Origin: Zanthoxylum bungeanum
Taxonomy: Eukaryota > Streptophyta > Magnoliopsida > Sapindales > Rutaceae
Direction: 5' to 3'
Assembly: GCA_019454045.1 (NCBI GenBank)
Contig: SKCR01023724.1
Location: 1-64,000, forward strand
Length of the DNA: 64,000 bases
The notes below the pieces were generated by a model, which saw only the letters and a program-made list of their open reading frames with translations, had not been told where the DNA came from and searched no databases. Below are positions 37,058 through 47,667 of this stretch, piece after piece. Numbering within the stretch: the stretch's first letter is position 1; every line of letters starts with the position of its first letter. The translations under genes and the position numbers were made by a program.

Positions 37058-39447
37058 ATGAGTGGGTTTGGAAGCTCACCCAGCACCAATAGTAGTGGGT
37101 CAGAATCAGATTATTTTGATGTACAATTAACAGAATTAAGAAAACGGAAGGGAAAAGGAAAATTCCCATCAAACTCTGATAGACCGCCATTATAAAAAAA
37201 ACCTGATTCATCGCCATCAATCACATCAGTAGCAACTAAAGCAAGAGCTAGAAGATTTGAAGTGTGGAAAGTTTTCCGCATGAGTGAAGATAATCCGGAT
37301 AGGGCTGTATGTACATATTGTCAGAAGACTTATGATTGTAGTGCAAAAGATCGGTCCACAACCAACTTGAAGAGGCATATGGAGACTTACAAATTGTACT
37401 TGACTTATTGTGAAAAACAATGTGTTTTGGTTAGGCTTGGGGTTGGTGAAGAGGGAGGCACAAGTGGAAATCTCACCGTGAGAGACAATCATTTCAAACA
37501 AGCAGCGTGTCGGAAAGCAGCTGTGAAGATGATTATTGTTGACGAGCTACCATTTAGCTTTATAGAGAAAGAGGGTTTTCGACATTTCTGTAGTGTTGTC
37601 GTCCCTCATTTTGATGTCCCATCTCGTAGGACTATAACTAGAGATATCCTACAACTGTATACTGATGAAAAAGTTATGTTGAAGAGTCTTTTAGCTGTGG
37701 GTCATCAGAGAGTTAGTTTGACCACCGACATATGGACGTCAATTCAAAACATTAGTTACATGGTTATCACTGGACATTTCACAAATGGTAGTTGCATCGA
37801 CGAATCCTTAGCTTCTGTCCAATTAACAATCACAATGGGATACTATCGGAAGATTAATAGAGTCTTGTTTACAGAATTGGGGTATTGAGAGAATTTTTAC
37901 TATAACCGTGGATAATGCCAGTGCCAATAATGTTGCCATCCAACAGTTGGTGAGGAAAATGAGGACATGGAGGGGAGATGCATTGGTGCTTAATGGAGAG
38001 TATGTGCATATGCGGTGTTGTGCTCACATATTAAACTTAGTTGTGTCTGATGGTCTGAAAGATTTGGATGATAGCATTATAGCAATTCGCAATGCTGTTA
38101 AGTATGTGAGATCTTCTCCATCAAGATTGGAATCATTTAAATCAGCGGTAGCACGTGAGAGGATAGAAAGCAAGGGAAGTGTCATCTTAGATGTTCCTAC
38201 TAGGTGGAATTCCACCTACTTAATGTTGAATGCTGAATTAGACTTCCAGAAGGCCTTTGATCGAATGATTGATGATGATGGTCACTATGCTCCATATTTT
38301 GAGATGATGATGAAAATGAGAGCAAAAGGATTGGCCCCCTACATATAGAGATTGGGAGGAAACTCAATACTTGTCGATTTTTTGGAGATTTTTATGGTGC
38401 AACGAATATATTCAGTGCCTCGTCTACTGTCACCTCTTGTTTCACCTACAATGAGATTTGCAAGATTCATACTAGCTTGAAAAACTTGGCGCGTAATGAA
38501 CATCCTCTTTTGCATGAGATGACCATATCTATGAAGATGAAATTTGATAAATATTGGGAGACCACTGCCAAAATAAATAAATTGTTGATTGTCAGTTCTA
38601 TTCTCGATCCACGACGTAAGATGACATTTGCCTCTGTTTACTTTGGTATACTTTTTGATAATGATACTGTTAAGATAGACGAAATGAGAAAGTCCACTAG
38701 AGATTTATTGAAAAGATTATACGATATTTATAATGAATGGTATGGCACAAATGGGTGTTTGTTGATGGTGTTGATGGTGATGGATCAAGGGTTGGTGGTG
38801 TAACTGGTGTTGGTGGAAATGAGTCTAGTGGTGGAATGACACAAAATCAACCGTTTGTTAGACCGCGAGCAACAAGATAGAATGCGTAAGCGCAATAGAA
38901 GTGTGCAACTGATGATCCGTTTCAGGTTTTTCAGACTAGTTATCTCATTCATCAAGAGGAAAGTACTGAGGTTGATATGTATTTGATGGAACCCTATGGG
39001 ACTAGTCGTGACCCTAGCTTTAGTTTTTGATGTGGTGGAAAACAAATAATGTTAAGATCGATTTTGGGTAGGATTGCTCGTGATATTTTTCCAATGCCAG
39101 TATCGACAGTGGCATCTGAATCGGCATTTAGTACGGGCGGTCGTGTTCTTGATAGTTTTCGTAGCTCATTAACTCTCGTAATGGTCGAGGCTTTAATTTT
39201 TACTCAAAATTGGATACAGAATAAGCTTACAATTGACAAAACTAATGAGGTGGAAGCCATGCTATTGGAGGCAGAGTACTACGAAAAGCTTGAGGAAGGT
39301 AAAAAAACTTATTATTTTGTTTTGTTAAATTTTTATTGTGAATACCATACAATTCAACTTATAATAAGTTTTTTTTCCTTTGAAGAATATCGTAAATTAC
39401 AATCTGAATCACAGTCACTGGGTCATGTTGCTGGTAGTGGAGTTTGA
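37058..39447 (+). pseudogene. hAT transposase (BED zinc finger, RICESLEEPER-like), broken
   Basis: Reading starts at ATG 37058, just after an AG acceptor-like site, with an in-frame stop near 37194. A BED finger follows (VCTYCQKTYD ... NLKRHM, about 37306-37385). The catalytic-region blocks SLTTDIWTS and VDNASANN are present in different frames: a one-base shift near 37835 separates them. Then come HMRCCAHILNLVV and DVPTRWNSTYLML (to about 38225), and further shifts after 38345. The C-terminal hAT dimerisation block with ASESAFSTGGRVLD lies near 39113-39155. In plant hAT transposases these domains cut and rejoin the terminal repeats in the nucleus. With at least one stop and three shifts this copy is not functional. 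An intron-like stretch may separate the final exon (after about 39297). Confidence 0.85.
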
Positions 39448-40786
39448 GTCAAATTTTGTAAGTCTCTATCTCTCTCAAGTTTCAACTATTCATGACAATT
39501 TCAGTAGTCTTTTGAAGTTTTTATATTTATTTTTATATATTCATTCATTTTTAGAAAGTAGTAAGTAATTTTTTTGTTATTAACCCATTATTATATTTGT
39601 GAATTGTGAACTTTGATGATAGGCATATTTTAGTTTCTTCATATACATATAGTATATTGTAGTCTCTCTGAATCTTGTCTTTGTATTATTAATGTACCTT
39701 AGTTGAGAACCCACAACATCGCTTCTGTAATCTAAGTTGACTGCTAATTGTAAACTTATTTGTATTTTGCAGAACCCAAAAGCAGGTTTTGAAGCTGCCT
39801 TTTTTGCATGTGTCTTGTGTGGGTTTTGAGACTGATTTGTCAGTGTATTGAGACTGATTTGTGGATCTTGAGAACTTGATTTGTGGAAAATTGAGACTGA
39901 TTTTTGATGCATTTTTGTTCCACCATTTTCAGCTTCTAAACTGTCAAAAATGGGGATTTTGGGATGCACCTATATTTGATTTACATCCCAATATTATTCT
40001 GGGGGCTGATGTATTTTATGATGCAAGTGGTAAAATTTTGTTCTTTGGAAATCTTCGTCTATCGTCTTCTTCTTTTTTACTTTTCATTTTGGCTCGAGCT
40101 GAAATTATGTTTCTGGTTTTGCTGGTAAGCCTTTGATGGCCTCTTTGCTACCATCACATATCTGCTCCAAAAGTCTCCTGGATCAGTCTTCATAACAACT
40201 TATCATAATCGAAGGTTTTTTTTTCAAATCTTCCATCTACTTCAGGATTTGGGTGTACATTTTACTGGCAATGATGTGTGCTTTTTCAAGCATTATTTAC
40301 TTATTCTTTTTGTTACTTGCTAACTGCAGTGGGCATATATAAACTTTTATAGTACTCGATCTTCATGCTCATTTTCAAATTTTGTAACTAGTTTTTTTAC
40401 TAATAAAAATAAAATTATGTGCATCTATTATTCTTAGACTCACAATGGCATGAGCATTCGTTTGAATTGTCATTTTTATTACAAGAAATTATGTTAAAGA
40501 TCCGGCTTGTGACATGCTCATTTTGAAATTGTGTTATGGGTTTCAGTGTCCATCTCCCAATTTGTTATTTGGCATGGCTGTTGCCATTGTTGGTAATGTT
40601 AGCTTAATGCCATTGAGAAATAGAGTCTGAATTACCCTGTAAAACAAAAATGTGAAGATTCTTGTAAGCCACCTTTTCTTTTTTGGGTTTTTTTTCTTCA
40701 AATTTTCAGTTGTTTTTTAATTAATGTAAAATTAAAATAATAGTGTGAGTGGTTAAGCATAAAGAAGTTTAATATTGATTCTGATA

Positions 40787-40965
40787 TATCAAATTCGGAT
40801 CCTTATCAATTCAGATCCTTTATCAAATTCGGATCCTTTATCAAATTCGGATCCCTTATCAAATTCGGATCCCTTATCGAATTCAGATCCCTTATCAAAT
40901 TCGGATCCCTTATAAAATTCGGATCTCTTATCAAATTCAGATATCTTATCAAATCAAATCTGTCA
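40787..40965 (+). repeat. Subterminal tandem repeats of the hAT element
   Basis: About nine copies of an 18-19-bp unit (TTATCAAATTCGGATCCC and variants with TTCAGATC) lie about 180 bp inside the right end. hAT transposases generally bind short subterminal repeats, so these are probable binding sites. Confidence 0.75.
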
Positions 40966-41243
40966 GATCCGATAACTAATCGAATCGGTTCGAACAAATC
41001 TGATCCGATTTGATAGTTATCGGATCAGATCGGATCGAGTTTGACAACTATTTCGAATCTTATCGGATTTAATTTATTCGTTTTAATCGAATCGAATCAG
41101 ATTCAGATTCGATTCGATCCGATCCGAATCCGACAGCGCACAGGCCTAGCTAACAAGGAGGCAACCCATGCAATTTGTGTATATATTGAGATTTGATGTG
41201 TTTTATTTTTGTGTGTTTAATTTTTGTAGGAAAAGTCACAGAC

Positions 41244-41795
41244 ATGATGGAAGACGTTCCCGCAAAACTTCACAAGCATTTTCCTTCTGTCCCTTAAAAC
41301 TCTCTGATGAAAGTCTACAAAGCACACATTGAAAGAATGAGACTTCTGATGATCAAAGGTATTCCTAGTGACATTCGTTGGATAATTGAAGCACGAGTCT
41401 GATTGGCAGGTGAGTCATCTGACTCTTTTATTTCATTTCTGCCTGGTTTAGGCAAAAACACCTATGCTAAGAAAAGAAGATCTAAACGATTAGGTGTTTA
41501 CTATAAATGTGCACGTTGTATATGCAATAGTCATTGTCATTCTTTAGGAATTATGTCTGATAACCACAGAGATAAAATAAAATTCATAAGGGATGGCATG
41601 AGTAATGAGTCTTTAGATGACATATCATTGACTCTTGAGACGCATCCCAGTGGATATATGTATCACACGATTCATAATTTACATACACAGTTTCGAAGAG
41701 AAAGACAACAATTAAGTCTCGGGAATCTGACTTTAAAAGACCCTGCTTGCCAATTTATAAGAAAATTGGATGGGAAGCTTGTCCCCAACACATAG
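41244..41795 (+). pseudogene. Unrecognised ORF between pol and the LOG-like copy of the Athila element
   Basis: One frame runs from ATG 41244 to TAG at 41793-41795, broken by TAA near 41295 and TGA at 41400-41402, about 180 codons in all. It is preceded by TTTTTGTAGG, which resembles a splice acceptor. The longest open part has a basic patch (KNTYAKKRRSKR), a Cys/His cluster (YKCARCICNSHCHSLG) and the block SLDDISLTLETHPSGYMYHT. I do not recognise the family. Position fits the extra (env-like) ORF that many Athila elements have after pol, often reached by splicing, but no transmembrane segment is visible. It could instead be a second captured host gene. Confidence 0.5.
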
Positions 41796-42059
41796 ATGTC
41801 GTTCAAACTGTTACTTCCTGTACATATTATTATTTCTTTGTCTTTAACTAATAATTGTGATTTGTTTTATTATTTTCTTTTATTTTCGCCGACAAGATCT
41901 AGACTTTTTGACTTTCATAATTTATTTTACTGTTTAGCTAATAATTGTCATTTGGCAAGTACTAGTGCTATTGTTACTCACCCATTTTCAGGATCTATAA
42001 ATTCAGCTTGTCATTGCTCTCTTGTACACATCCAGATTTGAGAGAATACTAATAAAAAA

Positions 42060-42715
42060 ATGGAAGCAACTTCAGAAAAGACGAGTCATTAATATTTGTG
42101 TGTTTTGCGGTACTAGTTCTGGTTCTAAATTAGAATTCGCTGAAGCAGCAAACGAATTGGGTAGAGTCATGGCTGAGAGAAATATGCACTTAGTATATGG
42201 CAGTGTAAATCTTTGACTAATGTGGTACGTTTCAAGGGCTGTACAGGAAGGAGGTAGTCAAGTTTTGGGAATCATCCCAAAATCTTTGGCAGAGGCGAAT
42301 CTTATAGGACAATCAAACAGAGAGGAATGCATCGTGCCAGGTATGTCCGAACGACTTGTTGAAATGATTAACTGTGCTGATGCTTTTATTGCTTTGTCAG
42401 ATGGCTTGGGCACGATGGAGGAAATTTTTTATAGTGCTATCTTGGGCGAACTTGAACATACACCAGAAACTAATTAGACTGTTTAATGTTGATGGATTTT
42501 TTGACTTTCTTTTTGTGTTTCTTGAAGATGCCCGGAGAAATGGGCTCCTTTCAAATCCCGTAAAAGATATCTTCTTCACTACCAGAACATCCAATGATTT
42601 AATTGACCAACTTTTAGCATTTGAACTACAAATTGACGCTATCCTTTCCAAGATAAACTAGTCTGATAATGATCATGGTAAGAATCGTCGGATAAATGTG
42701 GATCTTAACCTTTAA
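42060..42715 (+). pseudogene. Intronless retro-copy of a LOG / 'putative lysine decarboxylase' family gene inside the Athila element
   Basis: LOG-family enzymes release active cytokinin by removing ribose 5'-phosphate from cytokinin nucleotides; related plant members are annotated 'lysine decarboxylase-like'. The copy reads from ATG 42060 (frame shift near 42087) through INICVFCGTSSGSK, NELGRVMAERNMHLVYG, then YVSRAVQEGGSQVLGIIPKS, ERLVEMINCADAFIAL and GLGTMEEIF. A shift near 42440 leads to ANLNIHQK, FNVDGFFDFLFVFLEDARRN and a final stop at 42713-42715, about 218 codons, the full length of the family. Defects: TGA in the Gly-rich GG-LG-LMG loop and three Gly changes there, SDG in place of the PGG signature, the two shifts, and TAG at 42659-42661 where Trp would fit. 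No intron is present although plant LOG genes have several, so the source was spliced RNA. It is not functional. I cannot name the paralogue. Confidence 0.82.
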
Positions 42716-42784
42716 TTTTCTTTTTAGATGTAGAATTTCACGCTAACCAGGTACTGTCTTCTAAAATTTTCTTTGACTTTTTAG

Positions 42785-42822
42785 ACATTGAGGACAATGT
42801 CTCAATTAGGTTTGGGGGATGG
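42785..42822 (+). promoter_or_regulatory. ACATTGAGGACAATG motif plus purine-rich tract
   Basis: GACATTGAGGACAATGTC is an inverted repeat (GACATTG/CAATGTC). It is followed by AATTAGGTTTGGGGGATGG, an internal purine tract. The same pair is at 20515-20550 in the smaller relic. Possibly a second plus-strand priming site or an RNA signal. Confidence 0.5.
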
Positions 42823-43244
42823 GAATAGTTGACTTGTATCTTGTTTTTATTTTTTCGTTGTGTTATTTTTGCTTGGTTTTTAGTCCAAAAAAAAATTTGA
42901 TTTTTATATTTTTAACTTGACTAACCAGGTGGAATTGTGTTTGAGATAGCTGTGTAAGGAATTTCCACTCCTGAGGCGTATCTCAACCTATTTCGGAACA
43001 AGTTATTTTTTTGTTTATTTCCTTTTGAATAATTTAAATTCGTGAATTCTCCATAATACTGACTAAATTGGATCATCATATGCTCATATTAACAGGTATT
43101 GTCAACATGCATGGTAACATACGGACATGGGTCGTAAGTGAAAAGTTTGTAATATTCAGTGCTCTAGTTTATTGGAGGAAACATCTGAAAGCGATGGAAT
43201 AATAATAATTAAAAAAATTGTGTATATAAATAATTAATCATGCT

Positions 43245-43388
43245 TTTACTTAGTAACCGGATGACTTTCCTCAGTAAGCAGTGATTGTTCGCGTCAAACT
43301 GTAAAGCCTGAGTTAATAATAATAAAGTTTCTACTTAGTAACCGAACGTCTTGCCTCAGTAAGTAGTGATTGTTCGCGTCAAATGGTA
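43245..43388 (+). repeat. Direct repeat, two ~60-bp copies
   Basis: CTTAGTAACCG ... CCTCAGTAAG(C/T)AGTGATT and GTTCGCGTCAAA occur at 43245-43303 and again at 43329-43388, in the 3' untranslated region. Confidence 0.85.
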
Positions 43389-43995
43389 GAACTTTTAACA
43401 TCTGAGATCCGAGTAATTAAGTCCGTATGGGTGTCTTAACACCTAGTGCCCTAAAGCCAACTGGTTTGGGAGTCACTGGCTCAAAGCTCGCTACAAGGAT
43501 TACAGATGTTATATATATAAAAAAAAAAATTCCATTGCCAAAAAGGTGTGAATTCTGATATAACTTTTGGACAAAAATATTACTCTCTTTTCAACTACAC
43601 TTATGAATATTGTGGGCACAATGATTTGATTAATACCTTGTTAGTTGTGTATATGAAGAATGGTAAAAATAATCGGAGAATTTACTTATTTGGTAATTTA
43701 GAAAGAAAGAAAACAACTATTAATTTGGATAAAAATTTCACCTGTTTAGTCACTAACTTGTTTTGTGTGTTTGATTGTACATTTGATTGACGTTTGTGGG
43801 TATCGTCGATGTAAACCCTCACGAGACTACAATTCGTCCACTAAGGACACATAGGGGTTTAAAGGCTTGTTGCATAAGCTAAATGCAACCGTAATCCCTA
43901 CGAAAGTGGCTTAGTTGAATTTTATTTTAAAGTTGCTTATTGCATTTTATTTTGTTGTTTTACTCGAGGACTAGCAAAATGTTAGGTTTGGGGTG

Positions 43996-45730
43996 TGATA
44001 AGAGGAAAATATGTCAATATTTACCGCCCCTTTTACTTAATATTTTGGACAGTTTCTCGATTTTTGTGAATATTTTGATGTATTTTGTGTTATTTTGTAG
44101 ATAAATAAAATTTCAGGACTAAATAGATTCAAATCGGGGCCAAAATAGCGAAAACGGATGAAAAATGGCAAAATGGGAAATTCACTGTTCACGCATCGCG
44201 ACACGTAAGTCTTCTACGTCGCGACTTGCCTCAATTATTCAGCTGCCGACACACGTCATTACTTGCATCATCGTGATGTCAACAAAATAATTCAGCCTGC
44301 CAACACGCGTCATCCCTTGCGTCATCATGACATCAGCGTCGTGATGCCAAGCCTTCACGCGTCGCGATGTCGAGCCAATAATTGAGTCGACCGACAGCCG
44401 CCATTCATTGTAGCGCACGTCGCGATGCCAAGCCTTCACGCGTCGTGACGCATCCAATTTTTGAAGACTATAAATAGAGGCTGAAATCAAAGGAATTCTT
44501 CATTCTTTCTTCTGGGGAATTTCCTTAGAATACTAAGAAGAGAGTATCTTATTTATTTATTTTCAGCTTTCTTGTATTTAAGTTTTATTTTAGCAATAAA
44601 AGTGTGTGTATTTTACTTAAAGCATGAGTAGGTAACTTCGTTCTGCAGGGGTGAAAAGGTGAAGCTTTTATTATAATAATTTAGATTAATCTCTCTTAGT
44701 TATAATATATAAATTATTTTAAAACCTGAATTAATGTGATACCGCCTTATTGGTCGGTTGGACTTAATTAAATTAATTTTGACCTGGCTTAATTGGATAC
44801 CGCCTTTATGGTCGGTTGGAATTAATTAAAATCTGACTTAATCAGGGTACCGCATATATTGTCGGTTGGTAATATAACGCAAATTTATATAATATAATAA
44901 GGGAGATTTCAAAATTAGAAGTAGTAATAAAATTATATCCCCAACCCCAATATTTTATTTTATTATTTTTAATTTACCTTTTTTAATTTTCAAATTTTTT
45001 TAAATGTTTTATTTTTTTTGTCTTTAGTAATCCTAGGTATGTGTTGTAACTAAATACCTTATCTAAGGCTGTGATGAATTCCAATACCATAGGCTTATAA
45101 GTTGGTTATTTTGTATCTTGTGTAACGTATAGGTTTATTTATTGAGTCTTAATCTTAATGCTTCTTATTAACTGGCCACTAATAAGATTGATTTGGTAAA
45201 CTTAAAATGAACTTGACGAAGGGATTTTAGGTTTCAGCCTTAGACTCAATAGCTCACGATCTCACCTTAGGGTAGATTCCTTCCAGGATAGACATATACC
45301 TGTCGGGCATGGGTAGCCACATTGGAACTTAATCTTAATGAATTCATAGTTTCTTGGTTAATATAGACATATAGTTAATTGGGTTACTTTGGGTGTTTGC
45401 ATCTGACCATCGACAGAGGTTTTTGCATATTTTCGTGTTCCAGGTTAATAAACCGATATATTACACAAACATAAAATAATCACTTCATCTTTAGAAGAAT
45501 ATTGGAGGGATTCACAACCCTCGATAGTTTCATAATATTGATTACTTTTAGAATTCACTTTCACATTGTTTTAAATTATTTGTCCATAGTTAAAAATCAC
45601 CATCCAAACAACAATCAAATCAATTAGATACTCGTAGACATTTAGCTTCAATAAAATAATAGTTTAGGTATTAAGTCCTCGTGGGATCGATACATTTTAT
45701 ACTACTTGAGCGATACGTGCGTTTGCGTTA
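43996..45730 (+). repeat. 3' LTR of the Athila-type element
   Basis: Starts TGATAAGAGGAAAATATG right after the purine tract and ends GTTTGCGTTA. It aligns throughout with the 5' LTR. TATA box TATAAATAG at 44469-44477; GTCGCGAC-type palindromes upstream are partly decayed. Confidence 0.87.
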
Positions 45731-47030
45731 TGTGGTGTTTACCATCGGTCAGTCTAACCCATGGATATCAAGTATGGATATAATTCTAAAATATTTAATG
45801 AAATACTATATTCTATTACGAGTGTATAGGAAAAAAACTGGGGCTGAATCGGAGTCTGGAAGCTCAAAAATGAGAAAAAACAATTTCGGCGTGCGCACGT
45901 ACATGACACGCGTGCTACAGTACGTTGGCGCACTGTGTGCGCAAGCCCAATTTTTTTTTAAAAAAATAAATTGCTTCTTTACATTTCCTTCAGCTCTTTT
46001 CCAGGGAGCTGAATGAATTATGGTGTATTACCTTAATTGCTTTAACTCTCCCTAAATTCTTCAAAAACACCCATAATTAATTTTTAACAGCAAAACCAAC
46101 ATCAACACATGTTATAGAATAAAATTCAAGTTTTTCAAAATATCAATTTTTTTACAAAAACATAAATTTATTCTAAATACGCACTTGCGTAAATTTTGAA
46201 ACCAATATGCAAACCAAATTAGAATCCCAATAAGAAATATCTCGTGAACAATTTTAGGTCACCCAAATGTGGTCAAGTGATTCTAGAATGGTAGCCGTAG
46301 CTCTAAACTTTAATCTATAGTTCCAAACTCTAATTTTATGCTTATGTGTAATATAAATATTTTGACCCAATTACAAGCATATTGTGTTTATACTTCCAAA
46401 GCATCCTAACACAATTAATTAGCCTAATTTCAACATTATGTATCTAATATATAATTCAGCACTATATGTCTCACTAATGAAAAATATAGCTTTTAGAGAA
46501 AATCAAACTTACCTAGCAATGTTGATTCAAAGATCCAATCTACTTCTCTTTGTTGAAATATTGGGAGAACTTCCAAGGATTAGCAAGCTTGACTCCAAGA
46601 TCCAATCTTGATTCCAATGCTAGCAAGCTTCACCCCAAGATCTAATCTTGATTTCTCCTAGATGAATGTTGTAGAGACCTCACAAGCTTCTCTAAACACT
46701 TCTCTAACTTAGACTAATTTCTCTAAGAATTTGCTTGTACTTAGCTTTCTCAAGCTTTTACTTTGCTTATTAAAACCTTCCTAAAGCTTGCTATTTATAG
46801 CAAAACTTAGGTAATTTTTAATTAATAAAAGTTGTAATCAACTTTTATGTGGGATTAATCTAATTTGTCCATATCTGTATAATTAGGTGTGACTAATCTC
46901 CATTGTCTCTCACTTTGACTTAATCCAATTAAATCAAGCCAAGGAATAGAAAATAGATTAGTTAAATGTTTGCCACTTTGATTTAATCCAATTAAATTAA
47001 GCCAAAGCCACCTATTATTACATACTTACA
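45731..47030. other. Non-coding LTR-like flank between the Athila element and the copia cluster
   Basis: No gene is seen. The first 300 bases include a GC-rich patch (GTGCGCACGTACATGACACG) and the rest is AT-rich. A near-duplicated phrase (GCTAGCAAGCTTCACCCCAA and AGCAAGCTTGACTCCAAG) lies at 46580-46640. It may be the continuation of the LTR-like fragment at 26031 that the Athila element split, in minus orientation. Confidence 0.35.
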
Positions 47031-47667
47031 ATTAATTCGGAATTCGGAATTAACAACCCGAGTCCGGAATGTGTTTGCGGGCCCACTTCAATTTTGAATT
47101 AAAGTGGGGCCCACAAGTCACATCGCGAGTCACATCACTTGTCATTTTAGTGATAGACGTCAAGTCACCTTTTTGGTGAGTGACATGCAGTCACTATTCA
47201 TGATGTTGGTTGGTGTGGACATTTAATGCAATTTTGGAGCCAAAATTTTGGTTGACTTTTTGAAAGCATATACCAAATATTTGGTAATTGATTTTCATTA
47301 TTATTGTTTTTAGAAAACAAAACACAAAAGAAAAAAAACTCTTTCTCCCTCATTTTGGTCATTGTCGTGACCTCCTCCAAGAGAAAGAAAATTATTTTCT
47401 TTCTTCCATCTTGCTAGCACACTAAAAGGATCAATACAAGGTGATAGGGAAACCGAACTTAGAGCTTGGAATCCTTTGGAAGCTTGGAGCTTGTTCATCT
47501 TCTTCAACAAAACAAGCCTTGGCCGAATACATCAAGCAAGGAGGAAATTTTTGTTGATCTTCGCATCCAAAAGCCGTTCTTTGTAAGTATGATTCCGCCA
47601 TACTTCTTATGAGTATTCATTCTTTTCATTGCTTATATTGATCTTGGGACCACCTTAGAAACCAACA
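47031..47667 (+). repeat. Truncated 5' LTR of copia copy A
   Basis: Similarity to the solo LTR at 55940-57875 starts at about 47031-47045 (AATTCGGAATTAAC) and continues to the LTR end ACCAACA at 47667, next to the primer site. The left two thirds of the LTR are missing. Confidence 0.82.

Larger units (their letters stand above)
35207..41148 (+). mobile_element. hAT-superfamily DNA transposon with target duplication, inside the Athila element
   Basis: An exact 8-bp duplication GCTAACAA flanks it (35199-35206 and 41149-41156), the hallmark length for hAT. The ends are imperfect inverted repeats: TAGGAGTGGGC on the left and, read from the right, TAGGCCTGTGC, each followed by TCGGAT-rich sequence. 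A broken BED-finger transposase runs from about 37058 to 39447 in plus orientation. The right end carries an array of ~19-bp subterminal repeats. Total length is about 5.9 kb, within the size range of autonomous plant hATs. It inserted between the pol stop and the downstream ORF of the Athila element. Confidence 0.92.
42716..43995 (+). other. 3' untranslated region of the Athila element
   Basis: No protein frame is convincing (43548-43790 is probably chance). It holds the ACATTGAGGACAATG motif with AGGTTTGGGGGATGG (42785-42822) and a ~60-bp direct repeat (43245-43388). Next comes a block CCTCACGAGACTACAATTCG ... CCTACGAAAGTGGC, shared with the relic at 21400-21510. The polypurine tract TTAGGTTTGGGGTG (43982-43995) closes it. 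Confidence 0.7.
26094..45730 (+). mobile_element. Large Ty3/gypsy Athila-type retrotransposon carrying nested insertions and a captured host gene
   Basis: LTRs lie at 26094-27820 and 43996-45730, with a tRNA-Asp-type primer site at 27832 and a polypurine tract at 43982-43995. Inside, in order, are broken gag-pol (27957-35157), an unrecognised ORF (41244-41795), a LOG-family retro-copy (42060-42715) and a 1.3-kb 3' untranslated region. A solo copia LTR (29654-31526) and a hAT element (35207-41148) were added later; removing them restores continuous element sequence exactly at their target duplications. Without them the element would be about 11.8 kb, a normal size for Athila elements. Stops and frameshifts in gag and pol show it is not autonomous now. 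No clean 5-bp target duplication was found next to the LTR ends. Confidence 0.88.

Noticed and set aside
37226..37501. Minus-strand frame over the BED finger
   Set aside because: Shadow of the hAT transposase.
41796..42041. 81-codon hydrophobic plus-strand frame just before the LOG-like copy, considered as a membrane (env-like) protein
   Set aside because: AT-rich, Phe/Leu/Tyr-rich by composition; more likely 5' untranslated sequence of the captured gene or element spacer.
43548..43790. 80-codon frame in the Athila 3' untranslated region
   Set aside because: No similarity to known proteins and no counterpart recognised in the related relic at 20550-21600.
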